A stretch of 64,000 bases of DNA from Pseudomonas faucium (lineage in GTDB: Bacteria > Pseudomonadota > Gammaproteobacteria > Pseudomonadales > Pseudomonadaceae), in NCBI RefSeq assembly GCF_021602585.1, contig NZ_BQIP01000010.1, positions 1-64,000 of the forward strand, written 5' to 3'. The notes beneath the pieces are model-generated. The model searched no databases. It was not told where the DNA came from and worked only from the letters and a program-made list of their open reading frames with translations. Made by a program: the position numbers and the translations under genes. This document shows positions 52,212 through 60,484 of this stretch, one piece after another (position 1 is the stretch's first letter; the number at the start of each line of letters is the position of its first letter).

Positions 52212-52696
52212 CAGTCCGGCATCCGCTGGGTCACCACCTCCACCAGGCGGTCCAGGCTTTCTCCCCAGCCCTGGTGGAAGCCCATTTCCTCGTGGGCACG
52301 GCTGTCGGCGGCGTTCCAGTGCCAGGCACGGGCGGTGTAGCGGGTTTTGCCGTGCTCCTCGTCAAAGGTGATGACCGCCGTCATGAAGGCTTTGTCCGAG
52401 GGCACCCAACCTGGGCCGAAGGCGTCGGTGAACACCAGCCGGCGCGGCGCCGCAATTTCCAGGAACACGCCCTGGGTCGGGTACTCGGTGCCATCCGGCG
52501 CGCGCATCAAGGTCCGCAGCAGGCCACCGACCCACAGCTGCATCTCGCATTGCGGCGTGGTCATGCCGTGCGGCCCCCACCACTGCATCAGCCATTCGGG
52601 CTCGGTCCAGGCGCGGAACACCTTGGCGGGCGGGGCATCGATCAGGCGGCTGATGGACAATTCGTGCTGCGCTTGCGCAGGTTGGGCGAGGCTCAT
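52211..52696 (-). CDS. SRPBCC / AHSA1-like domain protein
   Basis: A 161-residue START-like (SRPBCC) protein with the AHSA1 signature: SRLIDAPPAKVFRAWTEPEW, then QWWGPHGMTTP, VFLEIAAPRRLVFTDAF and the C-terminal helix GFHQGWGESLDRLVEVV. Proteins of this kind usually accompany ECF42 or SigJ-like sigma factors and may bind a hydrophobic ligand. It is coupled to the sigma gene (TGATG overlap) and preceded by the DGPF gene after 21 bases. Specific function unknown. Confidence 0.88.
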   Translation of the reverse strand: MSLAQPAQAQHELSISRLIDAPPAKVFRAWTEPEWLMQWWGPHGMTTPQCEMQLWVGGLLRTLMRAPDGTEYPTQGVFLEIAAPRRLVFTDAFGPGWVPSDKAFMTAVITFDEEHGKTRYTARAWHWNAADSRAHEEMGFHQGWGESLDRLVEVVTQRMPD

Positions 52697-52717
52697 GCTG
52701 GTGGTTCTCCGTGGCTG

Positions 52718-53062
52718 TCAGGGTTGCAGGTCGCGCACTGGCCTCACTTCAACGCTGCCGACCCGTGCGGCGGGGATGCCCTTGGCGATGTTGATGGCCT
52801 CGTTGAGGTCGCGGGCATCGACCAGGTAAAAGCCGGCCAGTTGTTCCTTGGTTTCGGCGAACGGGCCGTCGGTCAGGCTCATGTGCCCGGCGCGCAGGCG
52901 CACCGTGGTGGCGGTCTGCACAGGCTTGAGCGCCTCGGCTGCGAGCATGCGCCCGGAGCCCTGCAGGCTTTCGGCGTAGGCCATGCATTCGGCGTCTTCC
53001 GGGCTGTCGGGCAGGCTGTGCAGCAGCCCTTCGTCACAATAGACCAGGCACAGGTATTTCAT
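52718..53062 (-). CDS. YCII / DGPF-domain protein
   Basis: A 114-residue YCII-related protein carrying the DGPF motif (LTDGPFAETKEQLAGFYLVD) near 62-82; it opens MKYLCLVYCDEGLL. DGPF proteins are the hallmark partners and regulatory targets of ECF42 sigma factors. GGAGAC precedes ATG 53062. A distantly related dimeric ferredoxin-like fold with a possible His/Asp active site is known in the family, but no reaction is established for this branch. Confidence 0.9.
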   Translation of the reverse strand: MKYLCLVYCDEGLLHSLPDSPEDAECMAYAESLQGSGRMLAAEALKPVQTATTVRLRAGHMSLTDGPFAETKEQLAGFYLVDARDLNEAINIAKGIPAARVGSVEVRPVRDLQP

Positions 53063-53106
53063 GGTCGTCTCCAGGGCATTGGCAAAGTGCGTTTGGCGAT
53101 AGCGGA

Positions 53107-53532
53107 TCAGGGCTTGAGATCGAACAGTGCTTTCTGTGTTTGCATGTCGAACGGTGCCGACCAGTGTTCGTGGATCACCTGCCACTGCCCGCCTGATTTG
53201 CGATAGCCCACGGTGGCGCGCATGAAGCCGCACTGGCTTTCGTCGTCCGACGGGCCGCAACGGTTGAGCCAGTGGGCCAGGGCCAGGTCGCCTTCGGCGT
53301 GAACAGTGAGCTCGGCCTGTTCGAACACCATGGGGCCGGTGCACAGGTTCATGCACATTTCCCAATGCGCCTGGTACACGGCCTTGCCCTTGAATTGCAG
53401 CGCCTGGATGGCATCGAAGGCGACGATGTCGTCGGCATAGGGGGCGACGATGGCCGGGATGTCGCGATCGCGCACGGCCTGCATCCAGCGCTCGATCAGT
53501 TGGCGAATTTCGCTTTCGGCTTGGGCGTTCAT
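53107..53532 (-). CDS. SnoaL/NTF2-like protein
   Basis: A 141-residue NTF2-fold (SnoaL-like, SgcJ/EcaC-type) protein: helical opening ESEIRQLIERWMQAVRDRDI, then PYADDIVAFDAIQALQFKGK and the C-terminal strands WQVIHEHWSAPF. Proteins of this fold bind small hydrophobic ligands or act as isomerases or cyclases; a role is not assignable. It is the promoter-proximal gene of the ECF42 operon, 44 bases before the DGPF gene, and the operon promoter lies upstream. Confidence 0.87.
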   Translation of the reverse strand: MNAQAESEIRQLIERWMQAVRDRDIPAIVAPYADDIVAFDAIQALQFKGKAVYQAHWEMCMNLCTGPMVFEQAELTVHAEGDLALAHWLNRCGPSDDESQCGFMRATVGYRKSGGQWQVIHEHWSAPFDMQTQKALFDLKP

Positions 53533-53588
53533 CGGGTTCTCTCCGAAATGGTGAGTGGCAGTGGCGTTCGCGCCGCCTTCACCACTGG

Positions 53589-53614
53589 TCGAACGCAGGG
53601 TCGGGAAATCGACA
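53589..53614 (-). promoter_or_regulatory. ECF42-type promoter TGTCGA-N17-CGA
   Basis: On the minus strand TGTCGA (53614-53609), 17 bases, then CGACC (53591-53587) lies about 55 bases upstream of the SnoaL-like start. This matches the -35 TGTCGA and -10 CGA elements reported for ECF42 targets in Streptomyces, so the operon is probably autoregulated. Confidence 0.75.
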
Positions 53615-53666
53615 GGGGAGCATCGCCGGTCGATGGGCGGTGATCAGCGCACCGCCACCTGCCTGC

Positions 53667-54311
53667 CTACACCACCGGGCTGGCGAGGATGAATTCACGG
53701 TAGCCCGAAACGATCACGTACACCGCGAAGTAGCAGAAAATGGCCGCTGACAAGAGGTACGACCAGGTCAGCAAGCGCTCGCCCAGCAAACGCCCGCCGT
53801 GGCTGGCAATGCCGCACAAGCTCATGCACCAGACCAGCCCGGCGGCGAAGAAGCCGCCCAGAAACAACCCCGCATCCAGCAAGCTGCCGCCGCCAGAGCG
53901 GGATATCAAAACCCCACCCACCGCAGCGAACCACAAGATGGCGCTGGGCGATGACATCGCCAGGAAGATGCCCCGCAAGAACTCGCGCCAACCCGACTCC
54001 ACCACCACCTCGGCACGTGCCTGCATGTGCCCACCCCGCCAGGCCGCCAGCAGCATCTTGATCGCGAACCAGACCAGCAACGCCGAGCCACCCAGCCACA
54101 AGGTCCAGCGCACGCTCTCGAACTGCAACAGCACGGTCATGCCGGCCAGCGCCGCGATGGCGTAGACCAGGTCACCGACGCAGGTGCCCAGGCCGAGCCA
54201 GAAGCCCTGGAGGAAGCCGCGCTGCATGGCCAGGGTAATCATGGCGATGTTGGCGATACCAATATCGAGGCACAACGACAGGCTGAGGAGAAAACCGTTG
54301 GAGAAAGGCAT
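53667..54311 (-). CDS. LysE/RhtB-family exporter
   Basis: A 214-residue six-helix amino-acid exporter. The opening MPFSNGFLLSLSLCLDIGIANIAMITLAMQRGF matches the LysE family (pore motif region GxxxG and the Asn of LDIGIANIA), with LGTCVGDLVYAIAALAGM in helix 2. ATG 54311 is preferred because the signal-like helix begins there; a longer frame runs upstream into hicB. The substrate is likely an amino acid or a related amine. Confidence 0.85.
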   Translation of the reverse strand: MPFSNGFLLSLSLCLDIGIANIAMITLAMQRGFLQGFWLGLGTCVGDLVYAIAALAGMTVLLQFESVRWTLWLGGSALLVWFAIKMLLAAWRGGHMQARAEVVVESGWREFLRGIFLAMSSPSAILWFAAVGGVLISRSGGGSLLDAGLFLGGFFAAGLVWCMSLCGIASHGGRLLGERLLTWSYLLSAAIFCYFAVYVIVSGYREFILASPVV

Positions 54312-54388
54312 TGAGTACTCGTGGCTGGCCAATGACGCGCGGTAGAGCCTGCCACGAGTGAACATTGCATGGGAAGCGAGGTGTTCGG

Positions 54389-54721
54389 TCAGGCGAAGGC
54401 GGCCTGCTCGAACACCTCGTCCGCCCACTGATTCAGGCTTTTGCCAGCAGCACGCGCGGCGATGCTGGCGGCCGCATGCACTTCCGGACGGATACGCAGC
54501 ATGACCTTGCCTGATGCAGGCTTTTCAGGGGTGATGCCCTGCTCGGCGCAGTCGGCCAGGTAGTCCTCCAGCGCCTGGTGGAAAGCCTCATGCAACTGGG
54601 GAACAGAGCTTGCGTGAAAACTGATGATGTCGCGCATGCCGAGCACCCGGCCGACAAAAATGTCGTCACGGTCATCGTATTCGATACGGGCGGCATAGCC
54701 CTTGTAGCGCATGCAACTCAT
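54389..54721 (-). CDS. hicB: HicB-type antitoxin
   Basis: A 110-residue antitoxin of the HicB/ribbon-helix-helix type: a partial RNase-H-like N-domain (YKGYAARIEYDDRDDIFVGR, PQLHEAFHQALEDYLADCAE) and a C-terminal ribbon-helix-helix (GKVMLRIRPEVHAAASIAA, KSLNQWADEVFEQAAFA) that should bind its own operator. ATG 54721 overlaps the hicA stop by ATGA; ATG 54712 is an alternative. Toxin-first order. Confidence 0.9.
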   Translation of the reverse strand: MSCMRYKGYAARIEYDDRDDIFVGRVLGMRDIISFHASSVPQLHEAFHQALEDYLADCAEQGITPEKPASGKVMLRIRPEVHAAASIAARAAGKSLNQWADEVFEQAAFA

Positions 54722-54972
54722 AAGCTGACTCCTGCCCGCAGCAAGAATTCGCGGGCCTCTTCGATCTGATACCGCTTGGCTTCCTTGCCTGGATGAGGGC
54801 GATGGCATCTCCAGCACTGCCCGCCAAGCGTCAGCTTGACCCTTGAGCCTTGCCGCTCGTGCACTTGCCCTCCGAGATGAACAATGAGCGCTTCAACCTC
54901 GGAAAAGGCCAGTGACGTCGTGGTGGGCGTCCGGTGGATCGCATCGAGGATCTTTCGGTATCGAGTGTTCAT
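54718..54972 (-). CDS. hicA: HicA-type toxin, non-canonical active site
   Basis: An 84-residue member of the HicA-like mRNA interferase group. It opens NTRYRKILDAIHRTPTTTSL and ends HRPHPGKEAKRYQIEEAREF, the typical text of a subgroup long annotated as hypothetical. The canonical HicA motif GSHxxF is GSRVKL here, so the usual catalytic His is replaced by Arg; His residues instead lie in the C-terminal HRPHP. Toxicity is therefore unproven. The start ATG 54972 lacks any Shine-Dalgarno sequence. Confidence 0.82.
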   Translation of the reverse strand: MNTRYRKILDAIHRTPTTTSLAFSEVEALIVHLGGQVHERQGSRVKLTLGGQCWRCHRPHPGKEAKRYQIEEAREFLLRAGVSL

Positions 54973-55010
54973 GGAAAGATGCTATCAAAATAAGATAGCA
55001 CTCTTTCCAT
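54971..55010. promoter_or_regulatory. hicAB operator palindrome spanning the hicA start
   Basis: ATGGAAAGA-TGCTATC (54971-54986) faces GATAGCA-CTCTTTCCAT (54994-55010), a long dyad broken by one inserted base around a 7-base centre. It reaches the hicA start codon and replaces the ribosome site, so HicB binding would block both transcription and initiation. Confidence 0.65.
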
Positions 55011-55019
55011 AATATCCAT

Positions 55020-55985
55020 TCAGGATTTTTCATCTGCCGCCAGCACCTGCGCATAACGCGCACGGTCCACATTGGCCCCGCTCAGCACCACCGCCACCCG
55101 CTTGCCCTGTTGCCGCTCGCGCTCCTGCATCAACGCCGCCAGCGCTGCAGCCCCCGCCCCTTCGGCGGTGTTATGGGTCGCCTCGTGGTACTGGCGCATG
55201 GCCTCGGCGACCTCGCCGTCGGTAACCCGCACGATCCGCGCCGCATGCTGGCGAACCAGGGCGAAGGCATCGGGGTGCGGCACCCGGCAGGCCATGCCAT
55301 CGGCGAAGGTCTCGGCGGTGCGGGTGGTGACGATGCGCCCTTGCTCGAAACTCTGCGCGTAGGCATCGGCTGCGCTGGAGACAACACCCACGATCTCGGT
55401 GTTCAGCCCCAGCAGGTTGCGCGCCTGGATCAGCCCGCAGATGCCCGAGCCCATGCCAATCGGCACGTAGACGCAATCAAGGTCTTGCACGGCTTCGAAC
55501 AGCTCCAGGGCATAGGTGGCCACACCCCGCACCAGTTCCGGGTGGAACGAGGGCACCATGGCATAGCCGCGCTCCTCCGCCAACCGCGCAGCTTCCTCGC
55601 GGGCCACATCGAAATCCACCCCGTACTCCACCAATTCGGCCCCAAGTGCGCGCATGGCGGCGTTCTTCTCTTTCGAGTTGCCTTCGGGCACCACGATCAC
55701 CAGCGGCACACCCGCCTGGCGCGCGGCCAGGGCCATGCTCTGGCCGTGGTTGCCACGGGTGGCGGTGACCAGCCCGCGGGGCGGCTTGCCCGCGGCCAGC
55801 AGCGAGCGCACGTAGACCAGGCCGCCACGCACCTTGAACGCGCCGGTGGGCGCATGGTTCTCGTGCTTGACCCACACCTCGCAGCCCAGCCGATCGGCCA
55901 GCAGGGGCCAGCGGTATTGGGGCGTAGCAGGCACGTGCTGGTGAACGAATGCAGCGGCTTCACGCAGGGCGGCAAGGTCGAACAT
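55020..55985 (-). CDS. Threonine/serine dehydratase-family PLP enzyme
   Basis: A 321-residue fold-type II PLP enzyme. The PLP lysine is in GAFKVRG near residue 52, TATRGNHGQSMALAA binds the phosphate side, and GSGICG is the glycine loop. It would deaminate threonine or serine, or a hydroxy-amino acid; there is no C-terminal ACT domain, so it is the catabolic, allosterically simple kind. ATG 55985 has AAGGAT eight bases upstream. It is divergent from a MocR regulator, its likely controller. Confidence 0.87.
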   Translation of the reverse strand: MFDLAALREAAAFVHQHVPATPQYRWPLLADRLGCEVWVKHENHAPTGAFKVRGGLVYVRSLLAAGKPPRGLVTATRGNHGQSMALAARQAGVPLVIVVPEGNSKEKNAAMRALGAELVEYGVDFDVAREEAARLAEERGYAMVPSFHPELVRGVATYALELFEAVQDLDCVYVPIGMGSGICGLIQARNLLGLNTEIVGVVSSAADAYAQSFEQGRIVTTRTAETFADGMACRVPHPDAFALVRQHAARIVRVTDGEVAEAMRQYHEATHNTAEGAGAAALAALMQERERQQGKRVAVVLSGANVDRARYAQVLAADEKS

Positions 55986-56036
55986 GGCGGTCATCCTTTA
56001 TCGGTACGGGGTTGAACCGATCCTAGGCGCCGGGCA

Positions 56037-56068
56037 TTGTATGGGTAAATCCTTATATTGCATGGGTA
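56037..56068. promoter_or_regulatory. Two-copy direct-repeat operator TTGYATGGGTA
   Basis: TTGTATGGGTA (56037-56047) and TTGCATGGGTA (56058-56068) are direct repeats 21 bases apart (two helical turns) in the short spacer between the dehydratase and the MocR gene. Direct repeats on one face of the helix are the known layout of MocR operators. Confidence 0.7.
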
Positions 56069-56076
56069 GCAATTTC

Positions 56077-57429
56077 ATGTGGATGCCAGAACTGGCCGAC
56101 GACGGCCAGCCGCGCTACCTGGCGCTGGTCGATGCCATCGCCAGCGCCATCGAAACGGGCGCTTTGAAGGTCGGTGAGCGCCTGCCGCCCCAACGCCGCC
56201 TGGCCTGGAAGCTTGGGCTCAACCCCAGCACCACCCAGCAGGCCTATCGCGAGGCAGCGGCCCGGCACCTGGTGGCGGGCGAGGTCGGGCGCGGCACCTA
56301 TGTGCTGGCCGGCAGCCGCGAAGCCACGCTGTTTCGCCTGAAGCGGCACGACAGCCTGGGCGCGCTGATCGACCTGTCGACCAACGTGCCGGTGGCCGAC
56401 CCAGCCAACCAGGACCTCGAGGCAAGCCTGCAGGCCTTGCTCGCCCAGGGCCAGACGCACCTGCTCGACCATTACCTGGGCCCGCAGCAACTGCTGCTCG
56501 GCCGCCTGCAGGGCGCGCGCTGGCTGAGCAACCGCGGGCTGGCGCTGTCGGCGGAACAGCTGCTGCTCTGCGGCGGCGCCCAGCACGCCCTGACCCTGCT
56601 GCTGCAGTCGTTTTGCCAGGCCGGCGAGCCGGTGCTGCTCGAAGCCTTGACCGCGCCCGGCATCAAGGCCGCCTGCCGGCAACTGCGCCTGCCGGTACAT
56701 GGTGTGGCGCTGGATGCCCAGGGCCTGCTGCCGCAGGAGCTGGACCGGGTAGCGCGGGCCAGCGGCGCGCGGGTATTGGTGACCACCCCTGCCCTGCACA
56801 ACCCTACCGGCGCCTGCATGGGCGAGGCACGCCGCCAGGCCATCGCCGAGGTGGCACGGCGCCTGGGGCTGCTGGTGATCGAGGACGATGTGTACGGCGC
56901 GCTCAGCGAGCACGCGCCGCTGTATCCGCTGCTGGGCGAGCGCGGCATGCTGATCAGCAGCCTGTCCAAGACAGTGGCTGCGGGGTTGCGCCTGGGCTGG
57001 ATCGTGGCAAGCCCTGGCCTGCTGGAGCAGGTCGACCCGCATGCCGGGGCCAGCCATTGGCCGGTGTCGCCGTTGAACCTGCAGGTCGCTTGCCAGTGGA
57101 TCGAGGACGGCACTGCGGCGCGGCGCCTGGCCTGGCAGCGCGAGGAAGTCGGCGTGCGCTGGCGCCTGGCGCGCAGCCTGTTGGGCGAGGCGCTGCAGAA
57201 CGCCAGCGAACCTTCGCCGCATGTGTGGGTGGCGGCTGCGCGGGGGGCTGACAGGGTCGTGGCGCAGTGCCGGGCGCAGGGGGTGGAGGTAGTGCCGGCG
57301 AGTGTGTTCGCCATTGGTGCCAGCGAGGTGCAGGCGGTGCGCATCAGCCTGTCGGCGGCGCAGAGTCGGGCGGAGTTGAAGCGGGGGTTGGAAGTGGTGC
57401 GGCAGGTATTGGCAGGCCCCCCACATTGA
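56077..57429 (+). CDS. MocR-family regulator (GntR-aminotransferase fusion)
   Basis: About 450 residues: an N-terminal GntR winged helix (PRYLALVDAIASAIETGALK, then LNPSTTQQAYREAAARHL) joined to a fold-type I aminotransferase-like domain. The PLP site is intact (SSLSKTVAAGLRLGW with the lysine) so it may bind PLP or an aldimine effector. The exact start is uncertain; ATG 56077 (MWMPELADDGQPRY) fits MocR openings. ATG 56041 is upstream and would lie within the operator. It probably controls the divergent dehydratase and itself. It is not PdxR-like by context. Confidence 0.83.
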   Translation: MWMPELADDGQPRYLALVDAIASAIETGALKVGERLPPQRRLAWKLGLNPSTTQQAYREAAARHLVAGEVGRGTYVLAGSREATLFRLKRHDSLGALIDLSTNVPVADPANQDLEASLQALLAQGQTHLLDHYLGPQQLLLGRLQGARWLSNRGLALSAEQLLLCGGAQHALTLLLQSFCQAGEPVLLEALTAPGIKAACRQLRLPVHGVALDAQGLLPQELDRVARASGARVLVTTPALHNPTGACMGEARRQAIAEVARRLGLLVIEDDVYGALSEHAPLYPLLGERGMLISSLSKTVAAGLRLGWIVASPGLLEQVDPHAGASHWPVSPLNLQVACQWIEDGTAARRLAWQREEVGVRWRLARSLLGEALQNASEPSPHVWVAAARGADRVVAQCRAQGVEVVPASVFAIGASEVQAVRISLSAAQSRAELKRGLEVVRQVLAGPPH

Positions 57430-57431
57430 AA

Positions 57432-57461
57432 GCTGTGGGAGCCGGCTTGCCGGCTCCCACA
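57432..57461. repeat. REP-derived perfect hairpin
   Basis: TGTGGGAGCCGGC-TT-GCCGGCTCCCACA is a collapsed REP pair with almost no loop, 3 bases after the MocR stop and before the convergent DUF2790 gene; it probably acts as a terminator-like barrier. Confidence 0.9.
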
Positions 57462-57495
57462 AGGGGATTGGGTCAGCTTTTACAGATCGAATCAA

Positions 57496-57753
57496 TCAAC
57501 CCTGCTGGCAACCTTCGCCCATGGCGCGGTACTGGATGGTGTGCACTTGGCCTTGATGGTCTTCATAGGTCATGGTCGCAGGCACCACTTCGCAGACATT
57601 GGGGATGGTCGACAGGTTGATCACCCGTTTGATGTCCAGGTTCATGGAATAGTCATACTGCTGGGCCACAGGCTCGCTGGAGACGGGCTTGGCCTCATCC
57701 GCCAGGGCGAGCGAGGACATACCGACCAGTGCAAGAATCAGTAATGGTTTCAT
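57496..57753 (-). CDS. DUF2790-family periplasmic protein
   Basis: An 85-residue exported protein: signal peptide MKPLLILALVGMSSLALA, then the DUF2790 pattern (YSMNLDIKRVINLSTIP, CEVVPATMTYEDHQG, IQYRAMGEGC). DUF2790 proteins are Pseudomonas-restricted small proteins of unknown role, often with several copies per genome and differing expression under metal or stress. The 264-base gap upstream to the GNAT gene is AT-richer but contains no gene I can support. Confidence 0.88.
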   Translation of the reverse strand: MKPLLILALVGMSSLALADEAKPVSSEPVAQQYDYSMNLDIKRVINLSTIPNVCEVVPATMTYEDHQGQVHTIQYRAMGEGCQQG

Positions 57754-58017
57754 GGTGTTGGGCCTTCAAAGCAATCAAGCTGATCGATTGACTTCATATG
57801 CCGTCATTGGCGCGGAGAAGTTGTCATCGACTGCGAAGATGACACGAAGTACCGATCCCGCTTCGTCGTACTGCCAGGGGGGATGGTTGAAATTCTACTC
57901 CCCGATCGGAATAGTTGAACCCCGACGTCGGACATTCACCCTTGTAGAATTTGCAACAATCTGCAACAAAAAACGCCTGAAAACACCGCCACAGAGCTTC
58001 TGCCACGAGTTTCCGGA

Positions 58018-58473
58018 ATGTCCATGACTGCGCTGCACTGCACCCAATTGATCGGCCCCGAGCGCCGCCTGCTCGATCATTTCTACCGCCAGCATGGTTC
58101 ACGCATGCGTGCAGACAATGAAGGGCAGCTGTGGGTGGCACGGGCCACGGCCATCGTCGCTGGCCTGAGCCTCAGGCCCGTGGAGAGCGGCCATTGGCTC
58201 AGCGGCCTGTTCGTCGCCCCGACACAACGGGGCCAGGGCGTGGCCGGGCAGTTGGTCAACGCTGCATTGGCAGAGGCCTGTGGCAGTACGTGGCTGTTCT
58301 GCCACCCCGACCTTGCCGGGCTGTATGAGCGCCTGGGTTTCGAACCCGCCACAAGCCTGCCGCAAAGCCTGGCAAGCCGCCTGCTGCGCTACCAGCGCAG
58401 CAAGCCACTCATTGCCCTGGTGCGGGCTCAGTCGTCGCTGGCATCGAGCCCTGGGAACAGCACCTCGGTGTAG
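58018..58473 (+). CDS. GNAT-family acetyltransferase
   Basis: A 151-residue GNAT protein with the acetyl-CoA pyrophosphate loop [15 protein letters not shown] near 68-82 and a C-terminal [10 protein letters not shown] turn. ATG 58018 or 58024 could be the start; GGAA lies before both. The substrate is unknown. Its last 46 bases overlap the end of the convergent peptide-deformylase gene. Confidence 0.85.
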   Translation: MSMTALHCTQLIGPERRLLDHFYRQHGSRMRADNEGQLWVARATAIVAGLSLRPVESGHWLSGLFVAPTQRGQGVAGQLVNAALAEACGSTWLFCHPDLAGLYERLGFEPATSLPQSLASRLLRYQRSKPLIALVRAQSSLASSPGNSTSV

Positions 58474-58964
58474 CCGAACTTGGCGAAGTCCTGAATGCGC
58501 GAAGGGTACAGCCGACCGATCAGGTGGTCGCACTCGTGCTGCACCACGCGCGCATGGAAGCCGTCGGCAAAGCGGTTGACCGGGTTGCCCTGCGGGTCGA
58601 TGCCGGTATAGCTGATGTGCTTGTAGCGCGGCACCACACCGCGCAGGCCGGGGACGGACAGGCAGCCCTCCCAGCCATCCTCGACTTCGCTGGTCAGCGG
58701 GGTGATCACCGGGTTGATCAGGATGGTCTGCGGCACGGCCTCGGCATCCGGGTAACGCTCGCTGCGCTCGAAGCCGAAGATCACCAACTGCAGGTCGATG
58801 CCGATCTGCGGCGCCGCCAGCCCTACCCCGCCGACATGGCGCATGGTCTCGAACATGTCGTCGATCAGCTGTTGCAGCTCGGCACTGCCGATCAGGTGGT
58901 CGGGTACCGCTGGGGCGATGCGCAGCAAGCGCTCGTCGCCCATCTTGAGGATGTCACGGATCAT
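58428..58964 (-). CDS. def: Peptide deformylase (second copy type)
   Basis: A 178-residue peptide deformylase that removes the N-formyl group from new proteins using an Fe2+ site. All three motifs are intact: [10 protein letters not shown] (near 46-55), EGCLSVPG (near 99-106, with the metal Cys) and QHECDHL (near 142-148). The extra C-terminal tail and the absence of fmt nearby point to an accessory deformylase rather than the essential def-fmt copy. ATG 58964 overlaps the BrkB stop by ATGA, so the two are coupled. Confidence 0.9.
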   Translation of the reverse strand: MIRDILKMGDERLLRIAPAVPDHLIGSAELQQLIDDMFETMRHVGGVGLAAPQIGIDLQLVIFGFERSERYPDAEAVPQTILINPVITPLTSEVEDGWEGCLSVPGLRGVVPRYKHISYTGIDPQGNPVNRFADGFHARVVQHECDHLIGRLYPSRIQDFAKFGYTEVLFPGLDASDD

Positions 58965-59914
58965 CGCGGGTTCGGCTCGGACGGTTGGGGCTCGGCAGGA
59001 TGCTCATGGCCGAGCACGGTCAGGTTTTCCTTGGCCTGGGTGCCCTCGAAATCCTTCTCGCCGGGGTTCTTGCCCTCGGCCGACATGTGCTCGATCACGG
59101 CGTTCATTTCAGCGCCCAGTAGCAACACGGCCGCGGAGATGTAGAAATACAGCAAAAGCACGATGATTGCACCGATGCTGCCGTACATCGCGTTGTAGTC
59201 GGCAAAGGTCTTCACGTAATAGGCAAAGCCGAGCGAGGCGATGATCCAGACCACCACCGCCAGCACCGAACCTGGGGTGATAAAGCGAAACTTCTGTTTC
59301 ACATCGGGCATCACGTAGTAGATCAACGCCACCGCCACCATCATCAGGATGATGATCGCCGGCCAGCGCAGGATGGTCCACACGGTGACCACCACCTCCT
59401 GCATGCCGACTTGTGCGGCGATCCACTCCATCACCTGCGGCCCCAGCACCATCAGTGCCGCGGTCGACAGCAGCATACCGGCGATGCCGATGGTGTAGAA
59501 GATCGACAGCGGGATGCGCTTCCATACCGGGCGCCCCTCGGGCACGTCGTAGGCGGCGTTCATGGCGCTCATCATCAGGCGCACGCCGGCCGAGGCGGTC
59601 CACAGCGCGATCACGATACCCACTGAAAGCAGGCCGCCCTTGGACTGCTGCAACTGGTCGATGACGGGGTTGACCTGTTCCAGCGCCTGGGGCGGCAGCA
59701 CCAGCTCCGATTGCAGGCGCAACCAGGAGAAGAAGTCCGGCAGGTGCAAAAAGCCGATCAAGGCGATCAGAAACAGCAGGAACGGGAACAGCGAAAACAG
59801 CATCTGGTAGGCCAGCGCTGAGGCATAGGTGGACATCTCGTCGTCGAGAAATTCCTGGACGGTGCGTACCAGCACGCGGTGCAAGGGCAGGCCGCGCAGG
59901 TCGGGGAAAATCAT
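58961..59914 (-). CDS. YihY/BrkB-family inner-membrane protein
   Basis: A 317-residue membrane protein of the YihY/virulence-factor-BrkB family. Six helices run from [20 protein letters not shown] onwards, with the family core [20 protein letters not shown], and a charged C-terminal tail ([19 protein letters not shown]). ATG 59914 with AAGGAG five bases upstream is chosen over the longer frame. The family was once called ribonuclease BN in error; its transport role is unproven. Confidence 0.88.
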   Translation of the reverse strand: MIFPDLRGLPLHRVLVRTVQEFLDDEMSTYASALAYQMLFSLFPFLLFLIALIGFLHLPDFFSWLRLQSELVLPPQALEQVNPVIDQLQQSKGGLLSVGIVIALWTASAGVRLMMSAMNAAYDVPEGRPVWKRIPLSIFYTIGIAGMLLSTAALMVLGPQVMEWIAAQVGMQEVVVTVWTILRWPAIIILMMVAVALIYYVMPDVKQKFRFITPGSVLAVVVWIIASLGFAYYVKTFADYNAMYGSIGAIIVLLLYFYISAAVLLLGAEMNAVIEHMSAEGKNPGEKDFEGTQAKENLTVLGHEHPAEPQPSEPNPR

Positions 59915-60061
59915 AGCGTCTCCTTTCGCCGCTTGATCAATACAACAGGCAAGTCTAATAGACCACGCGACTGATGTACCGCTCCCTACCATAGTTGAAG
60001 AATTTGCCTGCCTGAAACTGTGCCGGCCTCCACACAGGGAGGCCGGCCAGTCAGTTCACCA

Positions 60062-60241
60062 TCAAGGCTTTTTCACGGCGTCCTTGACGTTGCCCTTGAT
60101 CTGCTGCGCCTCGCCCTTGAGTTCCTGGGCCTTGCCTTCGGCGCGCAGCTTGTCGTTGTCGGTCACCTTGCCGACACCCTGCTTGATGTTGCCGACAGCT
60201 TCATTGGCCAAGCCTTTTGCTTTGTCTTTAGTGCCGCTCAT
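60062..60241 (-). CDS. CsbD-family stress protein
   Basis: A 59-residue CsbD-like protein: [20 protein letters not shown] then the repeats [19 protein letters not shown] and [17 protein letters not shown]. CsbD proteins are abundant small four-helix proteins induced in general stress (RpoS or sigma-B); function is unknown. CAGGAG precedes ATG 60241. A longer frame upstream is open but not supported. The 243-base gap to the next gene holds no recognisable gene. Confidence 0.9.
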   Translation of the reverse strand: MSGTKDKAKGLANEAVGNIKQGVGKVTDNDKLRAEGKAQELKGEAQQIKGNVKDAVKKP

Positions 60242-60484
60242 GGCAAATCTCCTGCAAATGGAGACACGGGGTCCGTGTCGACATTGGGTGGACCGGGGCA
60301 CCTGCCCAGGAGTTTCAAACAATTTGCAGCGCTCAAGCCGAGCGGTAATTCTGCGGGCGAATACCGCACCGAATCAGCCCCAGGCCGCTGCATAAGCTCA
60401 GGCAGCTGCCTAGAATCGCGGCAAACGGCAGCCCCAAGCAGGTTGCCCTCGATAAAAACAACAGTTTTCGGAAACCCCGCACCC

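Noticed and set aside
57689-58027. 112-residue plus-strand frame over the DUF2790 upstream region
   Set aside because: It overlaps the DUF2790 gene antisense, has no ribosome site and its translation looks random.
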